In this document: positions 22,046 to 29,115 of the stretch, piece after piece
Layout of the letters: the number at the start of each line of letters is the position of its first letter
How positions within the stretch are numbered: the first letter of the stretch is position 1
IMG/VR virus record: IMGVR_UViG_3300035698_006303
Location: 1 to 35,311 of that record
Source: a virus
Direction: 5' to 3' (one strand)
DNA length: 35,311 nt
Notes under the pieces: generated by a model
The model's input: only the letters and a program-made list of their open reading frames with translations
The model's database searches: none
What the model was told of the DNA's origin: nothing
Translations under genes and position numbers: made by a program

Positions 22046-22338
22046 AAATATTAATATAATTTTGTTTGAAGATTTAAAATGAGATTGCAGAAGAAAATGA
22101 AGATTTAATAGGTAAAATTTGTGTCTGTTCAGTTGGACGACCTGGAATAGTTGTAGGTAAAAAGATTGCTGGATTTGATTCAGAGCCAGGAAAGAAATTC
22201 GCAGTATGGTTTGGGTTGGGTTTAGACGGAAAAGGAAATTGGTGTTCAACCAATCCAGCGATAATTGCCGAATCAGGCATTGAATTTAGTGAACGTTTGA
22301 CAAGGCGTTTCGGCGGTAAGATGTCTTTTAATAGTTAA
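22032..22338 (+). pseudogene. Frameshifted small gene (single-base discrepancy near 22077)
   Basis: An ATG at 22032 opens MLLNENINIILFEDLK and then meets TGA at 22080-22082. Adding one A to the AAAA run at 22076-22079 joins it to a frame ending TAA at 22338: NEIAEENEDLIGKICVCSVG, then a beta-rich body (GKKFAVWFGLGLDGKGNWCS) and FSERLTRRFGGK. The downstream frame has no ATG start before its last few codons and no ribosome site, so the two halves probably belong together, about 103 residues. The body looks like a small SH3-like barrel. It is either a real mutation, a homopolymer sequencing error or a recoding site. Confidence 0.6.
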
Positions 22339-22352
22339 TTTAGATAACCAAA

Positions 22353-22496
22353 ATGAAAAATATCAAGATAGATTTTAAGAGTTGGTTTTATAAAAATTGT
22401 AAACGGCAAAGAAAGAATAAAGCCAAGATTTGCCAAGTGTGTCCGTTTAGGAAATATATCGAAGAACAAGAGGAGAATGATGGTTGCAAAACATAG
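22353..22496 (+). CDS. 47-residue basic Cys protein
   Basis: The ATG at 22353 has only a weak site upstream. The product is Lys-rich (MKNIKIDFKSWFYKNCKRQR) with Cys16, then CQVCPF (residues 27-32) and a late Cys45, a possible zinc ribbon. The TAG at 22494-22496 overlaps the next gene, whose own GAGGAG site lies inside this frame. It was kept for the coherent zinc motif and the tight packing. Confidence 0.5.
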   Translation: MKNIKIDFKSWFYKNCKRQRKNKAKICQVCPFRKYIEEQEENDGCKT

Positions 22497-22737
22497 AAAA
22501 AGTAAGAAAGTAGTTCATATAGAATTTGAATCAGACATAGAAATTCCAGGCCCTTCAAATTCTCTTATGAGAAGGAATATTATACGCAAATATAATGTAG
22601 GGATGGCTGAGAAAATTCTAAAAGAAAAAGATGCTGAAAAAGGTGTATGGGATCTTACTGCGGATGTTGTGCAGACTGAGGGTAGTACAGGCAGACATAT
22701 TGAATCATATAGAGATTCATTCTCAATAGCAATTTAA
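22477..22737 (+). CDS. Hypothetical protein
   Basis: This encodes 86 residues; ATG ATG at 22477-22482 follows GAGGAGA, and the second ATG is equally possible. The N-terminus is basic (VAKHRKSKKVVHIEF), the rest polar and helical. The last residues are DSFSIAI. No family is recognised. It overlaps the small basic gene by 20 bases in another frame. Confidence 0.55.
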   Translation: MMVAKHRKSKKVVHIEFESDIEIPGPSNSLMRRNIIRKYNVGMAEKILKEKDAEKGVWDLTADVVQTEGSTGRHIESYRDSFSIAI

Positions 22738-22766
22738 ATTCTCAATATCAATTTAGAGAGGACGAA

Positions 22767-22844
22767 ATGAACACAATAACACTAATAGCAATATTGACAA
22801 TTCTTGGCTGGCGTTTATTCAGAACATCAGCTTTAGTATCGTGA
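22767..22844 (+). CDS. 25-residue membrane peptide
   Basis: An ATG at 22767 follows GAGAGGA (22756-22762). The product MNTITLIAILTILGWRLFRT has one hydrophobic helix of about 14 residues and a basic end. The stop TGA (22842-22844) overlaps the GTG start of the next gene (GTGA), so the two are probably coupled. It may help insert the membrane protein that follows. Confidence 0.5.
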   Translation: MNTITLIAILTILGWRLFRTSALVS

Positions 22845-23239
22845 GCAGGAGCAGAAATCGTAATAATTTGAAGTATCATATGATTGCTGCTTTCTTTAGT
22901 AACACGATTTGGTTTTTGACATTTCGAGCGTTGATAAAAGGCGATATGAACTTTGTATTGTTCATACCTTATTGCATAGGGACGATGTGCGGTTCACTTT
23001 GTGGTGTTAAGATTTCGATGTTCATCGAAAAGTTGCTCGGTGCTGAAGCTGATGGACATTTGAAAAGTAAAGTAACTACTGAAGATTTAGCTGCTTATTG
23101 GAGTTACAGGGAAAGCGATGTATATCGTCCCGGGATTGCTCCGTTAAAATTTCAAAAATGGTTCAAAAATGGAAAACCAAAAGAACAAGAATGGATAAGA
23201 GACAGCGAAATAAAAAGAAAAGGAGCAAGAGATGAATAA
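22841..23239 (+). CDS. Small membrane protein with cytoplasmic tail
   Basis: This encodes 132 residues from GTG 22841 (GTGA overlap); the first internal ATGs, at about 22877, would remove the basic N-terminus. Two hydrophobic helices (residues about 14-29 and 36-58) are followed by a hydrophilic, charged tail of roughly 70 residues containing AYWSYRESDVYRPG and FQKWFKNGKP. It is a bitopic or two-span membrane protein of unknown role. The preceding 25-residue membrane peptide suggests a membrane module. Confidence 0.55.
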   Translation: MSRSRNRNNLKYHMIAAFFSNTIWFLTFRALIKGDMNFVLFIPYCIGTMCGSLCGVKISMFIEKLLGAEADGHLKSKVTTEDLAAYWSYRESDVYRPGIAPLKFQKWFKNGKPKEQEWIRDSEIKRKGARDE

Positions 23240-23275
23240 TAAATACAAATTAATCAAAAGAAAAGGAGAAAAATA

Positions 23276-23599
23276 ATGCCATATATTACAGACGAAGAAC
23301 GAAAAGTATTAAAGCATCTTGTCCAAGAACTCCATGCAAAATGTCAAGGTCTTCGAGGTAGAGTAAATTATTGTTGCACATTGCTCGTCCATCTTTGGTG
23401 TATCCAGCGTATGAAAGCAATAAAATCATTAACAAAGAAATATAAAATTGTTAATGATGCGTATGGAATTCTGTGCAGCGTTGCCAGCGAATTCTACGAT
23501 GCAGTTATAGCTCCATACGAAAGACTTAAAAGCAAACAGAACGGTCCTGTGTCGCAGTTGGACGAGTTTGCTGATGGCGAAAAGAGGGACTGCAGATGA
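23276..23599 (+). CDS. DUF6899-like phage protein
   Basis: This encodes 107 residues behind AAAAGGAG. MPYITDEERKVLKHLVQEL at the start, GRVNYCCTLLV in the middle, then YGILCSVASEFYDAVIAPYE and a polar end match the common phage family that starts MPYI...(E/D)R..L, has G.LNY.IT.L, and ends ...LEFYRR.V.PYE..K. Its function is unknown. It overlaps the next gene by ATGA, consistent with co-expression. Confidence 0.75.
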   Translation: MPYITDEERKVLKHLVQELHAKCQGLRGRVNYCCTLLVHLWCIQRMKAIKSLTKKYKIVNDAYGILCSVASEFYDAVIAPYERLKSKQNGPVSQLDEFADGEKRDCR

Positions 23600-23832
23600 A
23601 AATCTATAATGTGTTAATAAAAGACAGGCATTGCGATCTTATAATTCATAACTTTACTGAATTGATTCCAGCAATAGACTTCGCCAGACAAAATGCTCGT
23701 GAATTTTGCAGATTTCCAGAAGACTTAAAAGAAGTGCATTATAATCTGGATGATGATAATGGTTGGATTTTGCTTATAGAAACTTCGTGCGAAGGTGATT
23801 ATGTAAGAGTATCAGAAGGAGAATTGAAATGA
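23596..23832 (+). CDS. Hypothetical protein
   Basis: This encodes 78 residues. It starts with a beta-like MKIYNVLIKDRHCDLIIHNF, a helix (AIDFARQNAREFC) and ends with YVRVSEGELK. This beta-alpha-beta layout is typical of small phage proteins of unknown function. Overlaps at both ends (ATGA) place it in a four-gene translational chain. Confidence 0.6.
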   Translation: MKIYNVLIKDRHCDLIIHNFTELIPAIDFARQNAREFCRFPEDLKEVHYNLDDDNGWILLIETSCEGDYVRVSEGELK

Positions 23833-24284
23833 AAATTTTATCAGAATTTTTAGCAAGACAATTAATAGACAGAAATGATTATTTCGGTTCTGATGCAAAA
23901 ACTGAATATGAAAAAGAAATAGCTTTAATGACAAAAGATTTTCAATCGTATATTGAAAGCTATAAAAAGCATTTGAAAGAAGATTCTCCTAAAACTGTTC
24001 AATGGAAGATGATAGAACAAGGCTTAATCACTGCATTGGAAAGGATGGAGAGTAGAACTAATGTTTGTAGTCATAAATGGGTCGAACGACTTGATGGCTA
24101 TGAAGAACAATGCGGGCCTGCAATTTGTTGTCTTTGTGGAGAATATGGTTGTTGGTGTGAAGCTAAATGGAGAGATATGAGTGATGAAGAGAAACTATTA
24201 TTCCGTAAAAATGGTATAAATGGAAACATGCATGAACTGGAAATTGCATTAAAAACCGCGAAAGATACAAATAAAAAGGATTAA
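23829..24284 (+). CDS. Hypothetical protein with Cys cluster
   Basis: This encodes 151 residues. The N-terminus MKILSEFLARQLIDR resembles that of the next gene (METLSKFLTRYVKEN), perhaps a duplicated leading helix. The centre is helical; residues about 76-115 contain VCSHKW, then CGPAICCLCGEYGCWCEAKW, with seven cysteines and a His, a probable zinc-binding site. No function is recognised. Confidence 0.6.
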   Translation: MKILSEFLARQLIDRNDYFGSDAKTEYEKEIALMTKDFQSYIESYKKHLKEDSPKTVQWKMIEQGLITALERMESRTNVCSHKWVERLDGYEEQCGPAICCLCGEYGCWCEAKWRDMSDEEKLLFRKNGINGNMHELEIALKTAKDTNKKD

Positions 24285-24287
24285 ATC

Positions 24288-24542
24288 ATGGAAACATTAT
24301 CAAAATTTTTAACGAGATATGTTAAAGAAAATATTTTTAATGGTGGGATGAGCTTAGATAAACCAGAGACGTTCGACGAAATGCTGGAACGAGTGATGCA
24401 TGAAGGAATTTTTATGTATCGCAAAAAAATGGGCTGTATGAAAATTGATGGATTCGGCCGCGATATTTGCAGAGATATAAAGATCGCTTTGGTAGATGCA
24501 GAAGAGCCAAAATATATGGATTTAGTTAAACGCTTCGTATAG
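24288..24542 (+). CDS. Hypothetical protein
   Basis: This encodes 84 residues. Its first 15 residues resemble the start of the previous protein, so a partial duplication is possible. The remainder is helical with no metal cluster. It is the last gene before the second copy of the 69-bp element. Confidence 0.55.
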   Translation: METLSKFLTRYVKENIFNGGMSLDKPETFDEMLERVMHEGIFMYRKKMGCMKIDGFGRDICRDIKIALVDAEEPKYMDLVKRFV

Positions 24543-24560
24543 CTTGCTGAAACAGCTTAA

Positions 24561-24629
24561 ATCGCATAAATACGAGGCTGCTGGAGGCCCATAGACGGGC
24601 GATCTATGTTTCTACGCTTAATTATACGC
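24561..24629 (+). repeat. 69-bp duplicated intergenic element, copy B
   Basis: Identical to 9695-9739 over its first 45 bases and to 9753-9763 over its last 11, with a diverged middle of 13 bases of equal length. It lies 18 bases after a stop codon, as copy A lies just after the polymerase gene, and is followed by the CAGGAG site of the gene at 24653. High identity over 15 kb of separation suggests constraint or recent copying. Confidence 0.8.
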
Positions 24630-24652
24630 ACAATAAAACAGGAGCTTATAAG

Positions 24653-25015
24653 ATGAATGAAGAAATTTCAGTGTATGACGACAAATATAAATTCTACATG
24701 AAAGATCATTCTCTGCATTGTTTGAGACACGGCGAATCGTGGAGAGATTTCATTGGTGATGGTGCTGTATTACAATTATTTCTTCATGCAGTTGAATTAG
24801 ATGAGCTAAGTAAAGCTGCTAATGAATGGCTCGGAATTTATTTCGAATTATATAGCACTGGCGATGCTGGCAGAATGCTACATCCTAAAATGAAACAATT
24901 CAGGGAAGAGTCGAAAGCCGATGCTAAACTTGACAGCCCAAAATTGCAATACTTAGATATTTGTTCTTGGTGTATCATGAAAGCGTTAAATTGTTTAAGA
25001 GGTGGCAACAAATGA
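24653..25015 (+). CDS. Hypothetical protein
   Basis: This encodes 120 residues behind ACAGGAG. The N-terminus is acidic and beta-like, then helical segments (LFLHAVELDELSKAANEWLGIYFELY) and a C-terminal CSWCIMKALNCLRGG with three cysteines. No known family is recognised. It overlaps the next gene by ATGA. Confidence 0.6.
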   Translation: MNEEISVYDDKYKFYMKDHSLHCLRHGESWRDFIGDGAVLQLFLHAVELDELSKAANEWLGIYFELYSTGDAGRMLHPKMKQFREESKADAKLDSPKLQYLDICSWCIMKALNCLRGGNK

Positions 25016-25272
25016 AAACTGAATATAAATGGATATCTTTTGAAGACATATCGCATCTGTATCCGAGAAAGAAAACTCAGACATGGCTTTGCTTAAGTAG
25101 GAATAGAGTAGAACTTGGCAGAGTTAAATGGTGGTCTCAATGGAGACAATATTGTTATTATCCAAATAATAGTGCTGTATATAACGTTGAATGTCTCAAT
25201 GATATTGCCAGCTTTATAAAACAATTAATGAATGAACGTAAAAAGAAATTAGAGGAATCAAAAAATGAGTAA
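25012..25272 (+). CDS. Hypothetical protein
   Basis: This encodes 86 residues from the ATG overlapping the previous stop; a longer frame from 24961 is unlikely. It is basic and aromatic (YKWISFEDISHLYPRKKTQTW, cut here by composition) and ends in a charged helix (QLMNERKKKLEESKNE). It overlaps the Cas4-like gene by eight bases and so is probably co-translated with it. The function is unknown. Confidence 0.6.
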   Translation: MKTEYKWISFEDISHLYPRKKTQTWLCLSRNRVELGRVKWWSQWRQYCYYPNNSAVYNVECLNDIASFIKQLMNERKKKLEESKNE

Positions 25273-25984
25273 AAAGAAAAGAGATAAAATTTTTATATGG
25301 CCGTCGTGGATCTCTAAGCTGGTTGCTGGCGAAGATCAATGCGAATGGAAAATATGGTTTAAAAGTCGTTTTATGTACGACAAATTACCATCAGATTTTA
25401 ACTTAGCAAGATGGACTATAAACCATACACAATTGTTGCGAAGCCGAAGGGATGCTTTAGAAAGACTTGGTTTTAAAGTTTATGTTGAAGACCAAAATTC
25501 TTTTAAGTTGGATGCTATATTAACTGAAGATGGCCATGTAATGCTTATAGATGATTGGAAAGAAGAAAGTGGAATAAAAACAGAGTTTACACTTTCTGGA
25601 AAAGCAGATATTGTTGCAATCGGTGAAGATGAAGATGAAATAATTCCACACAAAATGCACATCGTTGCAGTAGTAGAAGATATGAAAACTGGCAGCTGTA
25701 AAACCAGCGACCATGTTCAAGTTGTTATTTATATGATGTTTCTGCCAAAAGCAATTGAGATGTACAAGGATTTGAAATTTAGTGGCTGTATTGTTTATAA
25801 ACTTGGTGTGCCTAATGTCGATATTCCTATTGACGCAGCACAAGACGAGAGTTTTAAACAAGCTATTTGGGATGCCATTAAAAGAACTGTTGGTGATGAA
25901 GCAGGGTGTCGAAAAGTTCCAAGTCAAAAAGAATGTGCTTGGTGTGATATTCCTAAAGATGAATGCAGTGCGAGAATTGGTTAA
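25265..25984 (+). CDS. Cas4/RecB-like PD-(D/E)XK nuclease with Fe-S cysteines
   Basis: This encodes 239 residues. Catalytic residues of the RecB/Cas4 nuclease family are in order: His54 (NHTQ), Asp115 in SGKADIVAI, Glu138 and Lys141 in VVEDMKTG, and Q152-x3-Y156 in HVQVVIYM. Cys26 near the N-terminus plus Cys224, Cys227 and Cys234 (with Cys215 nearby) match the four-cysteine 4Fe-4S cluster of Cas4 and AddB nucleases. No cas1 or cas2 and no CRISPR repeat is present, so it is probably a phage recombination or end-processing exonuclease. It sits with a second nuclease gene at 29112. Confidence 0.85.
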   Translation: MSKKKRDKIFIWPSWISKLVAGEDQCEWKIWFKSRFMYDKLPSDFNLARWTINHTQLLRSRRDALERLGFKVYVEDQNSFKLDAILTEDGHVMLIDDWKEESGIKTEFTLSGKADIVAIGEDEDEIIPHKMHIVAVVEDMKTGSCKTSDHVQVVIYMMFLPKAIEMYKDLKFSGCIVYKLGVPNVDIPIDAAQDESFKQAIWDAIKRTVGDEAGCRKVPSQKECAWCDIPKDECSARIG

Positions 25985-26235
25985 TGTTGCAAGACAATAT
26001 AAATGGTCTGTTTGAGTTATTGGGCGGTGTGTTTATTTGTATGCACTGTCTAAGGCTTTACAAAGACAAGAAGGTGAGAGGCGTTAGTTTTATAGCGACA
26101 GGATACTGGGCTTTCTGGGGCTTCTGGAATATGTATTATTATCCATTTCTTAAACAGTGGATGAGTCTAATTGGCGGATTACTTATTGTTGTAATGAATA
26201 CTGTATGGATTGTAATGATGATCTATTATATATGA
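25984..26235 (+). CDS. Small polytopic membrane protein
   Basis: This encodes 83 residues from the ATG overlapping the previous TAA by one base. It has about three hydrophobic segments, with the motif KDKKVRGVSFIATGYWAFWG followed by FWNMYYYPFLKQWMS between two of them. I recall this V-R-G-V-S...W-N-x-Y-Y-Y-P pattern from phage proteins; a PQ-loop-like transporter resemblance is possible. The role is unknown; membrane location is well supported. Confidence 0.7.
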   Translation: MLQDNINGLFELLGGVFICMHCLRLYKDKKVRGVSFIATGYWAFWGFWNMYYYPFLKQWMSLIGGLLIVVMNTVWIVMMIYYI

Positions 26236-26256
26236 AAAGAAAAGAAAGAGAAAACA

Positions 26257-26493
26257 ATGACGAATAATTTTGAAATGAACGACTCATTTAAAATGAATGA
26301 TTTAGTAGAAGTCTCTGAGTGGGGTGACAATATAAGAAGAGACTGGATAATTGTAGGTTTTGCCAGCAATGGACATGAAGCTATCATCAGGCATGCAACT
26401 CGTAACGAACGAAGTATTATTCCAGTTTCAAGATTGAAACATCAAAAGAAACATGTCATCTCTGACAAATATTATAAAGATAATGCGATTTAG
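26257..26493 (+). CDS. Hypothetical protein, SH3-like
   Basis: This encodes 78 residues. After a repetitive start (NNFEMNDSFKMNDLVEVSEWG) the body DWIIVGFASNGHEAIIRHAT, RSIIPVSRLKHQ looks like a five-strand beta barrel, as in small SH3-fold phage proteins. The end is basic. No further function can be read. Confidence 0.55.
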   Translation: MTNNFEMNDSFKMNDLVEVSEWGDNIRRDWIIVGFASNGHEAIIRHATRNERSIIPVSRLKHQKKHVISDKYYKDNAI

Positions 26494-26524
26494 TTTGGAT
26501 TAATAAATTACGAGGAGAATGAAA

Positions 26525-26830
26525 ATGGCTGATTGTTATATAGCATTGCTTACTAAAAGGGGTGAAGTAAATAAATCTGATTATTGTAGAATGGCTATAC
26601 GTCAATGGACTTTCGACAAACGTTATGGTATATTTAATACAAATGATATTGTGTTCTCTAAAATGCAAACAGACTGGGGAAAAATTACACATTCTGCTTT
26701 ATGTAGCGAACGTGAAGGTGGAAAGCAATATGTTAAGCGTAGCGTAACACATTTATCTGGAACGCCAAAAAAAGGTTCACATTATAAATTCGCTGTTGGT
26801 GCTTTAACAATAATGTTTGAAGGTGATTAG
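26525..26830 (+). CDS. WGxITH-domain protein, second copy
   Basis: This encodes 101 residues from the second ATG of a CGAGGAGAATGAAAATG cassette. NTNDIVFSKMQTDWGKITHS, then EREGGKQYVKRSVTHL and FAVGALTIMFEGD follow the same order as the gene at 18076 (WGTITHFGIFD, GGNILARGTL). The last strand GALTI is typical of the family. I link it from memory with beta-rich proteins near phage virion genes; it is not in such a context here. Its own ribosome cassette suggests separate expression. Confidence 0.6.
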   Translation: MADCYIALLTKRGEVNKSDYCRMAIRQWTFDKRYGIFNTNDIVFSKMQTDWGKITHSALCSEREGGKQYVKRSVTHLSGTPKKGSHYKFAVGALTIMFEGD

Positions 26831-26831
26831 G

Positions 26832-27077
26832 ATGGAAAATAAAATACAGATTCCGAAAAGTGTAAAGAGTGAATCGTTTCTTAAAAGACAAGCTCATTGT
26901 GGAGAGTGTAAGAATTGTATTTACGATAACTTTTCCAGAAGCTATAGATGTATGAAGCATAAAAAATCAGTTATAGATTCAAGAACTTTTGCTTGTAGTC
27001 GTTTCCATTATAAACAAGCAGACATAAATCCAAATTGGGAAAATGAATTTATTTTTACAGACAGGAGGACATGGTAA
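26832..27077 (+). CDS. Cys-rich zinc-binding-like protein
   Basis: This encodes 81 residues from the ATG at 26832, one base after the previous stop. CGECKNC (residues about 23-29), then YRCMKH, FACSRFHY give five cysteines and nearby His residues, as in small phage zinc proteins with a CxxCxxC...C.kH....C..F pattern. It overlaps the next gene start by one base (TAATG). Confidence 0.65.
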   Translation: MENKIQIPKSVKSESFLKRQAHCGECKNCIYDNFSRSYRCMKHKKSVIDSRTFACSRFHYKQADINPNWENEFIFTDRRTW

Positions 27078-27439
27078 TGGGTACTATAGGATTTTCAGGT
27101 AAAGCAGGAGCAACATCTGGGTTTGAGCCAGAACAAAAACCAAAACCAAAAATAGATTATGATAAATTAGTTGGCGATCAAAGCTGGTATCAATCGTATT
27201 GTAGTAAATGTCCATATCTCATTACTGCAGACGTTTTGAATATGTTTGTTTGCGGATGTCCGGCTGGCGAAAAGTGTCTTGCTAAAAGCATTCTTGTTGT
27301 AGGTGCAATAGTTGCTGATATGCACAATGAATTTCAAAGAAAGCAGTACGAAGATAATAATGGCTCAACTGCTGTAAAGCCAGTTGTAAATAAGCTTACT
27401 GAGAAACGAAGAAGCAAAATGATCAAGAGGAGACGATAA
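27077..27439 (+). CDS. Hypothetical Cys-containing protein
   Basis: This encodes 120 residues from the ATG at 27077, where TAATG joins it to the previous stop; an ATG at 27071 is only three bases from GGAGG and less likely. A Pro/Lys linker (EPEQKPKPKIDYDKL) precedes YCSKCPYLI, then FVCGCPAGEKC with five cysteines in all. The C-terminus is very basic (EKRRSKMIKRRR), pointing to nucleic-acid binding. Confidence 0.6.
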   Translation: MGTIGFSGKAGATSGFEPEQKPKPKIDYDKLVGDQSWYQSYCSKCPYLITADVLNMFVCGCPAGEKCLAKSILVVGAIVADMHNEFQRKQYEDNNGSTAVKPVVNKLTEKRRSKMIKRRR

Positions 27440-27723
27440 TGATTATTTCAGAAAACATAATTAAATTTGAAGTCTGGACATGGTGTAACTACTATGTGAT
27501 TAGCGGTCCAAGAGGCATAGGTCTATACCTCCAGAAAGATGGGACGGTTAGTTATGAAAAGTCCATGGAAAGTGTCGATAGAAGAACAATGGTAAGAGAA
27601 CCTGGATGGTGTTATGAAAATACTCTTGGTCATTGGGGCGATAAAGCGGAAGCTGAGTTATTCCTAAAGGCATGGAATAAACATCATCGTGTAAAAAGAA
27701 CAGATTCAATCGAATCAATATAA
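27439..27723 (+). CDS. Hypothetical protein
   Basis: This encodes 94 residues, TAATG-coupled to the gene before, with a good AGAGGAGA site. It alternates beta strands (IIKFEVWTWCNYYVISGP) with a helix near the C-terminus (DKAEAELFLKAWNKHHR), which resembles small phage proteins with a beta-sheet and one helix. The family is unrecognised. Confidence 0.6.
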   Translation: MIISENIIKFEVWTWCNYYVISGPRGIGLYLQKDGTVSYEKSMESVDRRTMVREPGWCYENTLGHWGDKAEAELFLKAWNKHHRVKRTDSIESI

Positions 27724-27759
27724 ACGAAATAAAAGTAAAACAATTAAGAGGAGACGATA

Positions 27760-28422
27760 ATGATTCATACAAATTACTGCGATTGTGTTAATTGTGCAGC
27801 AAAAGGCAGCCCTATAAGACAAATTTATCTTAGTACTGTAACACCAGAAGAATTATCTGCTATAGAAGTTCATGATTGGTTGGAAGGTTATGGCATGGTG
27901 ATATCTTTAGCAGAGCAAAAATATATTCGCAGATACGGATTTTTATTGCTTAAGCAAAGAGTTATTATAAATACAAACGTACCAGAGTATTTGAAAGAAA
28001 TCGAACGACTTAAAAAGGATGATCCACAATGGGATGCGACTGACGCCGCCCATCCTGCGTTCTGGCGTGGAGAAAAATATGGAACTTGGGAAGCCACGAG
28101 ATTAATCGCAGATGTTTTATCAGGTAAAAATGATCGCACTGGTAGAATGAATGAGCCTGTCGAAACGATGCGAGACTCTGTGTTTAAATTGAAACAAGAA
28201 CGTGATGAATTGCGAAAAATTGCTGGTGGAGCTATCTGTGAAGCTATCGAGTTAGAAAACGAACGACGAAAGTTGGAAGAGAAATGTAAAGAAGTACAAG
28301 AAAGAAATGATACTCAGGCTAAAGTAATTCTTGAATATCAAATGACAAATAATAGATTTAATGATGATATACTTATGTTAAGAAGCAAATTAAGAAAAGC
28401 TACTGGTGGGAGTGATGTGTGA
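27760..28422 (+). CDS. Coiled-coil protein with a DAAHPAFWRG motif
   Basis: This encodes 220 residues behind AGAGGAGA. CDCVNC at residues 8-13 is a Cys motif. The middle has the motif QWDATDAAHPAFWRGEKYGT (about residues 90-109), which I recall as a recurrent phage motif of unknown function. Residues 130-190 form a long coiled coil (KLKQERDELRKIAGG, ELENERRKLEEKCKEV). It is probably an oligomeric accessory protein. It overlaps the next start by one base. Confidence 0.65.
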   Translation: MIHTNYCDCVNCAAKGSPIRQIYLSTVTPEELSAIEVHDWLEGYGMVISLAEQKYIRRYGFLLLKQRVIINTNVPEYLKEIERLKKDDPQWDATDAAHPAFWRGEKYGTWEATRLIADVLSGKNDRTGRMNEPVETMRDSVFKLKQERDELRKIAGGAICEAIELENERRKLEEKCKEVQERNDTQAKVILEYQMTNNRFNDDILMLRSKLRKATGGSDV

Positions 28423-28628
28423 TGGTTAATACAATGAGCACTCATACTCAAGTTGCTGAAATAAAAAAGATGCACTGGTACCAGCGGGCTGAAATGAATC
28501 GATTGATGCGTTTGCATTCTCCTTTTCATTGGCCTGTCATAGTTTGGCAAGGTGAAAACAAATGGGTTGAATGTGTAAAGTGTCATAAGAAACTTACAGA
28601 CGAAAATGATAAGGAATGTGAAAGGTAG
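28422..28628 (+). CDS. Small zinc-motif protein
   Basis: This encodes 68 residues from the ATG overlapping the previous TGA. The first 40 residues are helical and basic (AEIKKMHWYQRAEMNRLMRL). The C-terminus has CVKCHKKLTDENDKEC, a CxxCH plus late Cys that may bind zinc. The function is unknown. Confidence 0.55.
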   Translation: MVNTMSTHTQVAEIKKMHWYQRAEMNRLMRLHSPFHWPVIVWQGENKWVECVKCHKKLTDENDKECER

Positions 28629-28630
28629 TC

Positions 28631-28786
28631 ATGACTGATACAGAAGTAGAATGCTTTTATGAAAAAGATAAAGTTTGTAATGACGAATGTCCGTTTATGT
28701 CCGCGTTAGCGATGGGTGGATTTTATGAATGGTGCAAAAGAGGTGCTTTTCTTATCAGGATTGATCAATCTTATGGCAGTCATTGA
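28631..28786 (+). CDS. 51-residue Cys-rich protein
   Basis: An ATG at 28631 with GAAAGGTAG upstream, ending TGA at 28784-28786. The sequence TEVECFYEKDKVCNDECPFM, then FYEWCKRGAFLIRI has four cysteines spaced like other small zinc proteins here. It is short, but it has a ribosome site and is packed tightly between neighbours. Confidence 0.55.
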   Translation: MTDTEVECFYEKDKVCNDECPFMSALAMGGFYEWCKRGAFLIRIDQSYGSH

Positions 28787-28796
28787 GAATTAAAAA

Positions 28797-28967
28797 ATGA
28801 AACGCGGACAAGTAATAATGATAACAGATGAAGCGTTGTCTAAGGTGGATGCTGAGCGTTGTGAAGGTTGTACAAGAGTCGATAGACGAAATTGCAAAGA
28901 AGGGCAAAGACAATTATATTGTTTAAATAGGACGGACGACGATGTGCTTTGGAACAAAACCACATAG
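28797..28967 (+). CDS. 56-residue Cys-containing protein
   Basis: An ATG at 28797 opens MKRGQVIMITDEALSKVDAE, then ERCEGCTRV, RNCKEG and YCLN, four cysteines in a CxxC...C...C pattern. The stop TAG (28965-28967) lies inside the next gene, which begins at 28942 in another frame. The ribosome site (GAGAA) is weak. Judged real from the cysteine pattern and gene packing. Confidence 0.5.
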   Translation: MKRGQVIMITDEALSKVDAERCEGCTRVDRRNCKEGQRQLYCLNRTDDDVLWNKTT

Positions 28968-29115
28968 ATTAGGACGAAAAGTTGCTGAGAATATTCTTGA
29001 AACAGGAAGGCTTTTTTATGATAAGAATATGAAGGCGAATTTCTTTCGTGGACTGATGCGTGGATTAATGAAACATAAATGGATAAAACAAATTATTGAG
29101 GAAGAGATGAAATGA
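28942..29115 (+). CDS. 57-residue basic protein
   Basis: An ATG at 28942 follows GGACGGACG, a weak site within the previous gene. The product MCFGTKPHRLGRKVAENILE, then MKANFFRGLMRGLMKHKWIK is basic and helical, and ends in EEEMK. Its TGA overlaps the nuclease start as ATGA, which supports translation into the nuclease gene. Confidence 0.55.
   Translation: MCFGTKPHRLGRKVAENILETGRLFYDKNMKANFFRGLMRGLMKHKWIKQIIEEEMK

Noticed and set aside
22074-22080. TTTAAAA as a -1 programmed frameshift site
   Set aside because: A -1 slip leads to an early stop (TAA at 22108-22110); joining the two half-frames needs +1 or -2.
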